DNA from: Oerskovia jenensis
Lineage (GTDB): Bacteria > Actinomycetota > Actinomycetes > Actinomycetales > Cellulomonadaceae
DNA length: 64,000 nucleotides
Direction: 5' to 3'
Assembly: GCF_016907235.1 (NCBI RefSeq)
Contig: NZ_JAFBBO010000001.1
Coordinates: forward strand, 124,001-188,000
In this document: positions 42,569 through 51,107 of the stretch, piece by piece
Numbering within the stretch: the first letter of the stretch is position 1
Layout: each line of letters opens with the position of its first letter
Translations under genes and position numbers: made by a program
Notes under the pieces: model-generated
The model's input: only the letters and a program-made list of their open reading frames with translations
The model's database searches: none
Told to the model about the DNA's origin: nothing

Positions 42569-42640
42569 GGGCGATTGGCGCAGTGGTAGCGCGCTTCGTT
42601 CACACCGAAGAGGTCACTGGTTCGAACCCAGTATCGCCCA
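42569..42640 (+). tRNA. tRNA-Val(CAC)
   Basis: It has acceptor stem GGGCGAT/ATCGCCC, anticodon arm CTTCG-TTCACAC-CGAAG with anticodon CAC, and T arm GGTTCGAACCC. It differs from the tRNA-Val(GAC) genes mainly in the anticodon arm. No CCA is encoded. Confidence 0.95.
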
Positions 42641-42647
42641 CCGAAAC

Positions 42648-42689
42648 AGAGGGCCCCTGATCAGCGGAAACGCTGGTCAGGGGCCCTCT
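42648..42689. terminator. Strong hairpin terminator after tRNA-Val(CAC)
   Basis: A 19-bp stem with one G-T pair (AGAGGGCCCCTGATCAGCG / CGCTGGTCAGGGGCCCTCT) and a GAAA tetraloop lies 8 nt after the tRNA. It also lies beyond the stop of the facing small membrane gene. Confidence 0.88.
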
Positions 42690-42729
42690 GCGTGGGTGGC
42701 GCGATCCGCACCGGGCGCGCGCAGGCGAC

Positions 42730-42963
42730 TCACGTGTTGAGGCCCAGCCCCTTGCGCCCCCTCGCGAAGTAGGCGATCGGGCCCACCCAGTTCACGAGCA
42801 TCGCCACGCCCCACGCGATCTTCGGGCCCTCGACCTCGTCGGGCGATCGTCTGGCCAGGTCGCGATAGCCCGCGACCGTGAGCGAGATCTGTACGAGCGA
42901 GCCGACCACCACCAACGCCTTCTTGCCGCTGCTCAGGTCGCTCCACGACTTCTTGTGTGCCAT
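42730..42963 (-). CDS. Small two-helix membrane protein, PLDc_N-like
   Basis: A 77-residue protein with a Lys/Ser-rich cytosolic start and two hydrophobic helices (ALVVVGSLVQISLTVAGY; IAWGVAMLVNWVGPIAYF). The pattern, with Pro-Lys before the second helix and GPIAYFARGRKG at the end, resembles the phospholipase D-nuclease N-terminal (PLDc_N) small membrane domain often seen as a stand-alone protein in Actinobacteria. AGGAGG precedes ATG 42963. No partner gene is evident. Confidence 0.78.
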   Translation of the reverse strand: MAHKKSWSDLSSGKKALVVVGSLVQISLTVAGYRDLARRSPDEVEGPKIAWGVAMLVNWVGPIAYFARGRKGLGLNT

Positions 42964-43101
42964 GCGCACTCCTCCTGTGTCGGTTCGACGGTCCCTGCGC
43001 ACGACGCTACGCGCGCTCCGTCCGACGCGCACGATGCCGGGCGGCCCGTCCGCGGCCGGGCCCGTGCGCGGACCGTCGCGGGGCGGGCCGGAGAGGGGCT
43101 G

Positions 43102-44547
43102 TCAGACGTCGGCCTGTGGGAGTGCCTGCTCACCGCGTTCTGCGCTGCCCTCGGCGAGCCCGCGATCGATCGCTCGGCGGGAGGCGAGCCACATCACGAC
43201 GGCGACGAGGAACACGACGGCCTCGGACACGGTCAGGGACCACACGATGCCCGAGAGCCCGAACCAGAGGTTTCCGAGGATCACGATCGGGAGGAACACG
43301 AGGCCCTGTGTCATCGAGATCACGATCGCCGGGGTGGCGCGCCCTGTCGCCTGGAAGAGCGAGGTGAGAAGGCCGGTGAACCCGTTCATGACCATCGCGA
43401 CGAGCTGCGCCGTGAGGATCGTGACGCCGATCGCGAGCATCGAGGAGTCGGCCGAGAAGGCGGAGAACAGCGGCTCGCGGAAGGTGAGCACGGTTGCTGC
43501 CGAGACCACGGCGATACCACCCACCGTGAGCGCGGAGACGCGCAGGGCCGAGCGGAGGCGATCGCGATCTCCCTTGCCGTAGGCGTACGCGAGCAGGGGC
43601 AGGATGCCGAGCGTGACGCCCATCACGAGGAACTCGGGCACCTGTGCGATGCGGACTGCGACGCCCATGGCGCCGAGCGCGCTGTCGCCGTAGGCGACGG
43701 CGAGGTTGTTGAGCACCAGGGACGTGACGATCAGGAAGGACGCCTGGAGCAGCTCGCTCACACCGACGCCGAAGACCGGCCTGAGCACGGCGGGCGAGAG
43801 CGTGAACCACCGCGGCGCGAGGCTCACGTGCTCGCTGTTGCGGTGCAGCCAGCGCACGAAGTAGGCGACGAGCGCGATGTTGGACAGTCCCATCGCGAGG
43901 GCTGCGCCGGCGACGCCCTGGTGCAGCACGAGGATGAACAGGACGTCGAGCACGACGTTGGCGACCGTGGAGCCGACGAGCCCGATCATCACCTGGCGCG
44001 CGGCTCCCTCGGCCCGCACGAGCTGTTCGAGGCAGAACGCCGCCGTGAGGACAGGGACGAAGGCCAGCATCACGCCGACGTACGCGGTGGTCGCTGGTCG
44101 GGCGGCGGTGTGGGCGCCCAGCAGCGAGACGAGGGGCTGCAGCAGGAGCAGCCCCAGGCCGCCGAACGCCGCCCCCGCGATCACGGACCCCCAGACGGCG
44201 AAGGACGAGACGTGCTTGATCTCGCCGGCCTTCGCCGGGTCGTGCTCCGCCGAGCCGAGCATCCGGGAGACGAGCGCGCCGCCCCCGACGCCGAACACGC
44301 CGCCGATCGCCATGACGAGCCCGAGCAGCGGCGTCCCGAACGTGATGGCGGCCAGGAGCGCGCTGTCGTGCAGGGAGCCGACGAAGCCGGCGTTGATGAC
44401 GTTGTAGACGGCGCCGACGATCATCGCGGCCGCCATGGGCACGCACAGGTGCACCAGGGCTCGGACGATCGGCGCGGACGAGAGGTACCAGTGATTGGTG
44501 CCGGCGACGTCCGTGGTCACCGGGGACTCGAGAGTGCTGGAGCTCAT
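43102..44547 (-). CDS. MATE-family multidrug efflux protein
   Basis: A 481-residue inner-membrane transporter with about 12 helices of the MATE (DinF/NorM-like) family, which use H+ or Na+ gradients to export drugs. Stretches such as PMAAAMIVGAVYNVINAGFVGSL, GGALVSRMLGSAEHDPAKAGEI and ENLLQ-like GVSELLQASFLIVTSLVLNN fit the family. ATG 44547 has AAAGGAG 6 nt upstream. The MarR regulator gene ends 92 bp upstream on the same strand, so both are probably cotranscribed and autoregulated through the palindrome near 45088. Confidence 0.9.
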   Translation of the reverse strand: MSSSTLESPVTTDVAGTNHWYLSSAPIVRALVHLCVPMAAAMIVGAVYNVINAGFVGSLHDSALLAAITFGTPLLGLVMAIGGVFGVGGGALVSRMLGSAEHDPAKAGEIKHVSSFAVWGSVIAGAAFGGLGLLLLQPLVSLLGAHTAARPATTAYVGVMLAFVPVLTAAFCLEQLVRAEGAARQVMIGLVGSTVANVVLDVLFILVLHQGVAGAALAMGLSNIALVAYFVRWLHRNSEHVSLAPRWFTLSPAVLRPVFGVGVSELLQASFLIVTSLVLNNLAVAYGDSALGAMGVAVRIAQVPEFLVMGVTLGILPLLAYAYGKGDRDRLRSALRVSALTVGGIAVVSAATVLTFREPLFSAFSADSSMLAIGVTILTAQLVAMVMNGFTGLLTSLFQATGRATPAIVISMTQGLVFLPIVILGNLWFGLSGIVWSLTVSEAVVFLVAVVMWLASRRAIDRGLAEGSAERGEQALPQADV

Positions 44548-44639
44548 GACGACTCCTTTCGGGCAGGTCGGAGCGCACGTCGGCGGACGCCGACGCGCGG
44601 GGTGGAGAGTGGTGGTCGGTGAGGGCCGTGCCCTCGTGG

Positions 44640-45086
44640 CTACGAGCGGGAGGGGCGCGGCAGCTCGGCGGTGATCTTCGTGAGCAGGGTGAGCAGGGTG
44701 GCGCGCTCCTCCGGGGTCAACGGGGCGAGAATCGTCTCGTCGGCCGCGGCCATCGCGACGTCGAACCCTGCGATGAGCTCGGCACCGGCCGTGGTGGCGA
44801 AGACGCGCTTGCGCCGTTCGTCACCGCTCTGCGTGCGGCGCTCGATCAGCCCACGACGCTCGAGCCCCTGCAGGAGGCTCGAGACGCTCGCGGCGCTCGT
44901 CCGGCTGACCTCGGCGATGTCTCGCTGGATCGCACCGGGGTTCTGCACGAGATACCCGAGCACGAAGGCCTGCTCGTGGCTGAGGCCACGTTCCCGGATC
45001 CAGTCCTCGCCGATCTTGCGCTGGGCCCATCCGATCCAGCGGACCAGCTCGAGGCTGCTGGAGAATCTGATGTCCTGTTCGCTCAT
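44640..45086 (-). CDS. MarR-family transcriptional regulator
   Basis: A 148-residue winged-helix repressor. HTH elements are GAIQRDIAEVSRTSAASVSSLLQGLERRGLIERR and the wing TQSGDERRKRVFATTAGAE. A C-terminal coiled helix completes the dimer interface. The start ATG 45086 lies 7 nt from TAGCGT, in a well-formed leaderless promoter (TTGACA, 17-bp spacer, TAGCGT). An inverted repeat in that promoter is a likely site of autoregulation. The MATE pump lies downstream, so the regulator probably responds to pump substrates. Confidence 0.92.
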   Translation of the reverse strand: MSEQDIRFSSSLELVRWIGWAQRKIGEDWIRERGLSHEQAFVLGYLVQNPGAIQRDIAEVSRTSAASVSSLLQGLERRGLIERRTQSGDERRKRVFATTAGAELIAGFDVAMAAADETILAPLTPEERATLLTLLTKITAELPRPSRS

Positions 45087-45122
45087 GGTTAGAACGCTAA
45101 CTGTTCGATCTCTAACTGTCAA
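45087..45122 (-). promoter_or_regulatory. marR promoter and operator
   Basis: TTGACA (45117-45122), a 17-bp spacer, and TAGCGT (45094-45099) form an almost ideal promoter 7 nt from the start codon. GTTAG-AACG-CTAAC (45088-45101) overlaps the -10, and CTAACTG occurs twice (45097-45103, 45112-45118), so repressor binding would block RNA polymerase. Confidence 0.75.
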
Positions 45123-45332
45123 TCCTCGAACCTGGCGGGATCTCGGGACGCGATGATCCCCTCCCGCCGGAGGAGTCGACGGACGACGTTCACCCGCCCC
45201 CGGGGACCGCTCGGCGGCTCGTCGCGGCCTGTCAGCCGGGACCCGTTCCGTCGGAGACCCTCACCTTCGTACGTTCGCCGTGTCACCGAGCGCTTCAGCG
45301 GGAAGGCTCGACGAGCACGTGGGGAGACGGAC

Positions 45333-46523
45333 ATGAGACGGCGCGGGAAGATCGCCTGGGGGATCACGGGAGGCGTCACGGCGTTGCTCCTGGCAGGGGT
45401 GGGCACCCTGAGCCATCTGAGTCGTCCGCTGTCGCGGTCCGAGGTCGACCAGGCGATCGAGGAGCGGCTGCGCAGTGCGGTCGACGCCGAACCGACTCTG
45501 TCCTCCGCGCTGCTCACCGTGTACTCAGGTCCCGAGGACCGCCTCCTGCAGTACGCGGTCGGCACCGAGCGCGCGGGCAGTGACGTCCCCGCGCGCACCG
45601 ACAGCACCTACCACTCGGCGAGCGTGGGCAAGTCGATGCTCGCGACCGTCTACGGGCAGCTCGTCGACGAGGGCACGCTCACGTTCGACGCCCCGGTCGC
45701 GACCTGGCTGGACGCCGAGACCCTCGCCGGGCTGTTCGTCGTGGACGGCACCGATCACGCACCCGAGGTGACGATCGGACAGCTCCTGTCCCACACCTCT
45801 GGCGTCGCCGACTACTTCGAAGGACCGGTGACCTCGGGCACCCCGATCCTCGAGCGGGTCGCGCACGACCCCGACCACCTCTTCACGCCGCAGGAGCTGG
45901 TCGCGTTCTCGCGCGACCACCAGGAACCGGTCGGCTCTCCGGGCGAGACCTTCGCCTACTCGGACACCGGCTACGTGCTGCTGGGGCTCGCGCTCGAGGA
46001 GATCGAGGGCGCGCCCTACGCGCAGGTCCTCGACGACCGCCTGTTCGTGCCGCTCGGCATGGCCGACAGCCACCTCCTGATCGAGTTCGGCGAGGCCGCG
46101 GAGATCTTGTCCCTGACGGCCGACGGCCAGGACATCAGTCAGCGGAACGCGCTGTCGGTCGACTGGGCGGGCGGGGGAGTGGTGACCACGATGGACGACC
46201 TGCTGCTCTTCCTGCGGGCTCTGACGGGCGGCGAGCTCGTCTCGGAGGAGACGCTCGCCACCCTGACGGCCTTCGAGCACGACGTCGACAAGGGCATCGG
46301 CTACGGCATGGGCATGATGCAGTTCCGTTTCTCGGACCTCTCCCCGCTCCTGTTCGCGATGTCCGACCTGCAGGGCGCGGTCGGCGCCACCGGGACGTAC
46401 GCGCTGTACGATCCGAGCGGTGACACGTACTACATCGCGAACTTCGGCTCGCTCGACTACCGCCAGAAGGCGATCGAGGAGCTCGTGCAGGTCCGGTTGC
46501 TGGTCGACCGGCTGAAGGACTAG
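45333..46523 (+). CDS. Serine hydrolase, beta-lactamase/penicillin-binding-protein fold
   Basis: A 396-residue serine hydrolase of the class C beta-lactamase/D-aminopeptidase type (serine beta-lactamase-like superfamily). It has an N-terminal membrane anchor (IAWGITGGVTALLLAGVGTL), the SxxK motif in HSASVGKSMLATV, and the YxN-like motif as YSDTGYVLLG; the terminal HxG-type motif is not clear. It is likely outside the cytosol. Substrates of the family include peptidoglycan fragments, esters and D-peptides. GGGGAG lies upstream of ATG 45333. The LytTR gene follows after 28 nt and may be in the same unit. Confidence 0.84.
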   Translation: MRRRGKIAWGITGGVTALLLAGVGTLSHLSRPLSRSEVDQAIEERLRSAVDAEPTLSSALLTVYSGPEDRLLQYAVGTERAGSDVPARTDSTYHSASVGKSMLATVYGQLVDEGTLTFDAPVATWLDAETLAGLFVVDGTDHAPEVTIGQLLSHTSGVADYFEGPVTSGTPILERVAHDPDHLFTPQELVAFSRDHQEPVGSPGETFAYSDTGYVLLGLALEEIEGAPYAQVLDDRLFVPLGMADSHLLIEFGEAAEILSLTADGQDISQRNALSVDWAGGGVVTTMDDLLLFLRALTGGELVSEETLATLTAFEHDVDKGIGYGMGMMQFRFSDLSPLLFAMSDLQGAVGATGTYALYDPSGDTYYIANFGSLDYRQKAIEELVQVRLLVDRLKD

Positions 46524-46551
46524 TGGGTCCACGACGGGGCGAGGACGATCC

Positions 46552-47091
46552 ATGGTGCGGCTGGTCTGCTCGCAGGCGGTGGGTGAGAGGCTCCGTCGGG
46601 AGCTCGCCACCGCCGGGATCCCGGTGGACGACGACGGGTGGGCCCTCGTCGAGCGCGGCTTCGACGCCCCCGACGGACGCCCGGCCATCCTCTTCGACCC
46701 TCTCGACCACGTGGAGGTCGTACGAATGCTCGCGACCGGGCTGCGCGAGGGGACCACGGGCCCACCCCGGATGCTCACGGGCCAGAGCGGGACGTCGTTC
46801 ACGGTCATCGCCCCGCGTGAGGTGCGCTACTTCGAGGCCGTGGCCGACGGGATCGTCGCGTGCACCGCGACCGGGCGCTACCGCGTGCGGGAGACGCTGG
46901 CGCACTACGAGACGGCCTGGGCGGGGCTCGGCTTCCTCCGCGTGAACAAGTCGCAGCTCGTGAACCTCCTGCACGTGAGCGAGATCGTGCCCTGGTTCAA
47001 CTCGCGCTACGTGCTCCGGCTGACCGGTGGGGCCGAGCTGGAAGTGTCCAGGACCTACGCCAAGCGCCTGCGCAGCGCCCTGAAGATGTGA
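46552..47091 (+). CDS. LytTR-domain DNA-binding regulator
   Basis: A 179-residue protein with a C-terminal LytTR DNA-binding domain: VRYFEAVADGIVACTATGRYRVRETLAHYE and FLRVNKSQLVNLLHVSEIVPWFNSRYVLRL are typical. The N-terminal half has no receiver domain or kinase partner. The next gene encodes a DUF3021 membrane protein; LytTR-DUF3021 pairs are a known self-controlling module, in which the membrane partner is thought to restrain the regulator. The spacing of 10 nt supports an operon. Confidence 0.9.
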   Translation: MVRLVCSQAVGERLRRELATAGIPVDDDGWALVERGFDAPDGRPAILFDPLDHVEVVRMLATGLREGTTGPPRMLTGQSGTSFTVIAPREVRYFEAVADGIVACTATGRYRVRETLAHYETAWAGLGFLRVNKSQLVNLLHVSEIVPWFNSRYVLRLTGGAELEVSRTYAKRLRSALKM

Positions 47092-47101
47092 GGAGGAACG
47101 C

Positions 47102-47560
47102 ATGAACTTCCGGAACGTCGTGAACTCGTTCTTCCTCGGCCTCGGTATCGGCGTCGTCGTGATCCTGGCGAACGCCGGCGCGGGGGACCCGGGGTTGTGG
47201 GCGCTGACGGTGCTGGCGAGCGGCGGCATCGGGCTCCTGGTGGGCCTGGTCACCGAGTGGCTCACGTCGCTGCTGCCGATCCGGCTCGCCCGCCCCCGCA
47301 CCTACTTCCTCCTCAACGGGCTCATCGCGCTCGTGACGACGGCCGCGATCATGGCGGGCCTCGCGGCGCTCGCTGCCGGGACGGGCATCGGGGTCGAGGG
47401 GGACGGACAGGACTGGTGGCCCGTCGTCGGGCTGGTGCTGGCCATCGTCGTCGTCGCGAACGTCGCCGACTACCTGGTCTTCCGCTGGACGAGGGCGCGG
47501 CTGCGCAGGGTGCAGGCGTCGCTCGACCAGGCGTCGGACGGCTCGTCCGAGGTCGGCTGA
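47102..47560 (+). CDS. DUF3021 membrane protein
   Basis: A 152-residue inner-membrane protein with four helices (start FRNVVNSFFLGLGIGVVVILA; ALTVLASGGIGLLVGLVTEWL; YFLLNGLIALVTTAAIMAGLAAL; VVGLVLAIVVVANVADYLVF). It matches the DUF3021 pattern that accompanies LytTR regulators. GAGGAGG is 6 nt before ATG 47102. A terminator follows. The probable role is inhibition of the adjacent LytTR protein, by analogy with known pairs. Confidence 0.86.
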   Translation: MNFRNVVNSFFLGLGIGVVVILANAGAGDPGLWALTVLASGGIGLLVGLVTEWLTSLLPIRLARPRTYFLLNGLIALVTTAAIMAGLAALAAGTGIGVEGDGQDWWPVVGLVLAIVVVANVADYLVFRWTRARLRRVQASLDQASDGSSEVG

Positions 47561-47620
47561 CCACCTCGCCCCGCTCGCCGCCGCCGGTCCGCGCCTGCGC
47601 AGCGACGGCCCCGCTCCGAA

Positions 47621-47664
47621 CGACGGCGCCCCACCCGGTCGTTCGACCAGGTGGGGCGCCGTCG
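47621..47664. terminator. Bidirectional terminator hairpin
   Basis: A perfect 15-bp stem (arm CGACGGCGCCCCACC) with an inner CGGTC/GACC pairing lies between the DUF3021 gene and the facing CNNM gene. Confidence 0.82.
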
Positions 47665-47700
47665 TCGGGAGCGGGCCCGCGTGCTGCCGCCCCGCGCAGG

Positions 47701-48714
47701 TCACGCCGCAGCGACCTCCCGGGGGAAGAGCCGAGCCATGACGTCCGACAGGGCGATGACCCCGGCGACCCTGGTCCCCTCGGTCACGACCGCCAGGTGG
47801 TTGCGGGTCTCGCGCATCTGCGCGAGGGCCGCGTAGACCGGGACGGACGACTCGAGCGTGAAGGGCGGTCGCATGAGGTCCCTCGCGGGCCGGTCGCCGT
47901 CCACGTCGAGGGTGTCGCGCACGTGCACGACTCCTGAGATGGCGGTGTCGTCGCCGAGCAGGATCCGCAGGTGGCCCGACGTGCGGGTGGCTTCCTGCAC
48001 GTCGTGCACGGTCGCCTCCAGCGGGACCATGGTGGGCTTCTCCCGGCCGGTGAGCAGGTCGCCCACGGTGAGGGTCTGCAGGTCCAGCGCGCCGGAGAGC
48101 TGCGCGAAGTACGCCGGGTCCAGGGCGCCCACGTTGGCCGAGTGCTCGACGAGGTGTCGCAGGTCGTCGGCGCTCTGGCCCGAGGCGACCTGACCCGTCG
48201 GCTCGACGCCGACCTTGACCAGGCACCAGTTGGCCATGTTGTTGAGCCCCGTCAGCAGGGGGCGGGTCAGCCACATGAAGCCGCGCATGGGGATGGCCAG
48301 CAGGGTGGCCGACGTCTCGGGGTGGGCGATGGCCCACGACTTGGGTGCCATCTCACCGACCACCAGGTGCAGGAACGTCACGATGATCAGCGCGAGGACG
48401 AACCCGGCGGCGTCCGCGACCCACAGCGGTGCCCCCCACGCCTCGAACGCGGGCGTGAGCCAGTGGTGGACGGCCGGCTTGGTGAGGGCGCCGAGCGCCA
48501 GGGTGCAGGCCGTGATCCCGAGCTGGGAACCGGCGAGCAGCACGGTCAGCTCGGTCGAGCTGCGCAGCGCGGCACGGGCCGACCGGCTGCTCGGCGCGGC
48601 GTCCTCCAGGCGGTGCCGCTTGGCCGCGAGCAGCGCGAACTCGACGGCGACGAAGAACGCGCTCAGCGCGATGATGACGACGGTGATGGCCACGACGACC
48701 CAGGGGTTGCTCAT
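47701..48714 (-). CDS. CNNM/CBS-pair membrane protein (short form)
   Basis: A 337-residue membrane protein with a DUF21/CNNM domain of three to four helices (MSNPWVVVAITVVIIALSAFFVAVEFALLA; ITACTLALGALTKPAVHHWL; GFVLALIIVTFLHLVVGEMAPK), then two CBS domains (VHDVQEATRTSGHLRILLG; YAALAQMRETRNHLAVV). The final CorC_HlyC domain of longer relatives is missing. These proteins are linked to magnesium or cobalt transport. Its ATG overlaps the stop of the next, longer CNNM gene by 4 nt, so the two are coupled and may form a mixed complex. Confidence 0.88.
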   Translation of the reverse strand: MSNPWVVVAITVVIIALSAFFVAVEFALLAAKRHRLEDAAPSSRSARAALRSSTELTVLLAGSQLGITACTLALGALTKPAVHHWLTPAFEAWGAPLWVADAAGFVLALIIVTFLHLVVGEMAPKSWAIAHPETSATLLAIPMRGFMWLTRPLLTGLNNMANWCLVKVGVEPTGQVASGQSADDLRHLVEHSANVGALDPAYFAQLSGALDLQTLTVGDLLTGREKPTMVPLEATVHDVQEATRTSGHLRILLGDDTAISGVVHVRDTLDVDGDRPARDLMRPPFTLESSVPVYAALAQMRETRNHLAVVTEGTRVAGVIALSDVMARLFPREVAAA

Positions 48715-50135
48715 CGGTCGCCCTCCTCGGTCTCGGGCGCCGCGGTGGGCGCTGTGTCGGGGGTGGGGACCGGTCGGTCGTCGGTCGGGAAGGTCACGCG
48801 GACCAGCGACGGGACGTGGCGCTCGACCTCGATCACGTCGACGCGCATCCACGCGGGCTCGGGCTCGGCCGCGAGGGCGAGGTCGGCGGGGTCGAGCGGC
48901 AGCTCGACCACGATCCCCTCACCGGGTTCGAGCAGGGAGCCGTGCTGGTCGATCACGAGACCGGCGATCGTCTCGTAGTCACCACGGGGCAGGTCGCGGC
49001 CGATCGCGCGCTCGACCTCGTCGATGTGCGTGTCCCCGGGCATGACCCAGATGCCGTCGTCGTCGCGCGGGGCGATGGTCGGCGTGGCGGGGTCGTGCTC
49101 GTCGGTGATCTCGCCCACGAGCTCCTCGGCGAGGTCCTCGGCCGTCAGGACGCCCGCGAACCCGCCGTACTCGTCGATCACGCACGCGAGCTGGTTGTGG
49201 GTCTCGGTCAGCTCCAGCAGGGCGTCGGGCAGGCTCATCGCGGTCGGGATCACGACCACGGGGCGCATGAAGTCCTGGGCGCGCACCTCGTCCGGGTGGG
49301 CGGTCGTGAGCACGTCGACCAGGTGCACCACGCCGACGACCTGGTCGTCGTCCGCCAGCACCGGGTACCGGGAGTGGCCTGCCGCCATCCGTGCCCGGAC
49401 CTCGGCGAGGGTGTCGTCGACGTGCACGACGTCCACGCGGGCTCGAGGGATCATCGCGTGCTCGACGTCGCGCTCGGGGAAGTCGAGGATGCGGTCGAGG
49501 AGCACCGAGAGCTCGCCGGGGAGGTCGCCGCTCTGACGGGAGTCCGCGACGATGTGCTCGAGGTCGCGTGCCGTCGCCGAGTGCTCGACGTCGTGGACCG
49601 GCTCGATCCTCAGCGCCTTGAGGAGAAGGTTCGACGCCTGGTCGAAGATCTTGATGAGCCAGCCGAAGACTGCCAGGTAGATGGTCGTCGAGCGGGCGAG
49701 CCACAGGGCGACCGGCTCGGGCCGGGCGATCGCGAGGTTCTTGGGGAACAGCTCGCCGAAGATCATCTGGACGAACGTCGAGAACACCAGTGCGAGCACG
49801 GTGCCCACCGCGATGCCCACGCCGGTCGGGACCCCGACCCCGCCCAGCGCCTCACCGAGGGACTCACCGACGAGCGGCTCGGCGACGTAGCCGACGAGCA
49901 GTCCCGTCACCGTGATGCCGAGCTGGGCGCCCGAGAGCATGAAGGACGTGCGCTTGGTGACCGCCAGGGCGCGCTTGGCGCCGGCGTCTCCCGAGCCGGC
50001 GCGCGCGCTCAGGCGCGACCGGTCCACGGCCATGTACGCGAACTCCTGGGCGACGAAGTAGCCGGTCACGGCGGTGATCGCCACGATCACGACCACGCCG
50101 AGAAGCAGTGTCAGCACCCACATCAGAACCTGCAC
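48711..50135 (-). CDS. CNNM/CorC-HlyC-type CBS membrane protein
   Basis: A 474-residue protein of the CNNM family with a membrane domain (VITAVTGYFVAQEFAYMAV; GTVLALVFSTFVQMIFGELFPKN), two CBS domains with the FAGVLTAEDLAEELVGEI core, and a C-terminal CorC_HlyC domain (DDDGIWVMPGDTHIDEVERAIGRDLP). It is the upstream gene of a coupled pair. The start may be GTG 50135 or ATG 50123, the latter having AGG 5 nt upstream. The group contributes to divalent-cation homeostasis in bacteria, though the cation is not fixed here. Confidence 0.9.
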   Translation of the reverse strand: MQVLMWVLTLLLGVVVIVAITAVTGYFVAQEFAYMAVDRSRLSARAGSGDAGAKRALAVTKRTSFMLSGAQLGITVTGLLVGYVAEPLVGESLGEALGGVGVPTGVGIAVGTVLALVFSTFVQMIFGELFPKNLAIARPEPVALWLARSTTIYLAVFGWLIKIFDQASNLLLKALRIEPVHDVEHSATARDLEHIVADSRQSGDLPGELSVLLDRILDFPERDVEHAMIPRARVDVVHVDDTLAEVRARMAAGHSRYPVLADDDQVVGVVHLVDVLTTAHPDEVRAQDFMRPVVVIPTAMSLPDALLELTETHNQLACVIDEYGGFAGVLTAEDLAEELVGEITDEHDPATPTIAPRDDDGIWVMPGDTHIDEVERAIGRDLPRGDYETIAGLVIDQHGSLLEPGEGIVVELPLDPADLALAAEPEPAWMRVDVIEVERHVPSLVRVTFPTDDRPVPTPDTAPTAAPETEEGDR

Positions 50136-50383
50136 CCCCTCGTCGCAGCATCGGTGGCCGGCACAAGGGGGTTCGTACTGTCTGCGTCCATGTCTCTCTC
50201 AGATCGCGGGTAGATTCCGTCAGGTCAACGCGGAAGCGTGCCCATGCGTTCCCGGAATCCCGCACAGATTCTCGCAGTGTCCGGCCCGTGCTTCCACCAC
50301 AGGACGGCCGCCGGGCTCGCCGGAGGACGGGACGGGCGACGTAGGGTGTGAGCGACCCCGACGAACAGACCGAGGAGACCGAC

Positions 50384-51070
50384 GTGGCGACGACTGCCGT
50401 GACCGAGGCAACCGTCAGCGACGTGCTGGCCGAGCTGGCCGCCCTGGAGGAACCGAAGATCCGTGCGGTCAACGAGCGCCACGGGGACGACCACGGCGTC
50501 AACCTCACCAGGCTGCGCGCGGTCGCCAAGGGCCTCAAGACCCAGCACGACCTCGCGGGTCAGCTCTGGGAGACGGGCGACACCGCGGCACGTCTCGTCG
50601 CGATCCTGATCTGTCGCCCCAAGACCTGGTCGGCCGACGAGCTCGACGCCATGCTGCGCGACGCCCGCGTGCCCAAGGTCCACGGGTGGCTCGTGAGCTA
50701 CGTCGTCAAGAAGAGCCCGCACGTCGAGGAGCTGCGGGTCGCGTGGTTCGCCGACCCCGACCCGGTCGTCGCGAGCGCGGGGTGGGCGCTGACGACCGAT
50801 CGCGTGGCGAGGTCCCCCGAGGGTCTCGAGCTGCCCGGTCTCCTCGACCGCGTCGAGGCCGACATGAAGGACGCGCCCGAGCGCCTCCAGTGGGCCATGA
50901 ACGAGTGCCTCGCGAACATCGGCATCCACCACCCCGAGCTCCGCGACCGCGCGGTCGAGATCGGCGAGCGGCTCGAGGTCCTCAAGGACTACCCGACGCC
51001 CCCGGGCTGCACGTCGCCTTTCGCACCGACCTGGATCGCCGAGATCGTCCGGCGCCAGGCGCAGCCGTAG
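50384..51070 (+). CDS. AlkD-like DNA alkylation repair protein
   Basis: A 228-residue all-helical ARM/HEAT-repeat protein of the DNA alkylation repair family. Features are VNLTRLRAVAKGLKTQHDLAGQLWETGDTAARLVAIL, DARVPKVHGWLVSYVVKK and DMKDAPERLQWAMNECLANIGIHHPELRDRA. AlkD removes bulky alkylated bases without base flipping; the group also has members of unknown role. The start GTG 50384 is chosen because GAGGAG lies 6 nt upstream and TAGGGT (50342-50347) places a likely TSS near 50354; an in-frame GTG at 50348 has no site. It is convergent with an MFS gene. Confidence 0.82.
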   Translation: MATTAVTEATVSDVLAELAALEEPKIRAVNERHGDDHGVNLTRLRAVAKGLKTQHDLAGQLWETGDTAARLVAILICRPKTWSADELDAMLRDARVPKVHGWLVSYVVKKSPHVEELRVAWFADPDPVVASAGWALTTDRVARSPEGLELPGLLDRVEADMKDAPERLQWAMNECLANIGIHHPELRDRAVEIGERLEVLKDYPTPPGCTSPFAPTWIAEIVRRQAQP

Positions 51071-51107
51071 CGGCCTCCGCCCGCGGCCGCCACGTTCGAG
51101 ACCGGCC

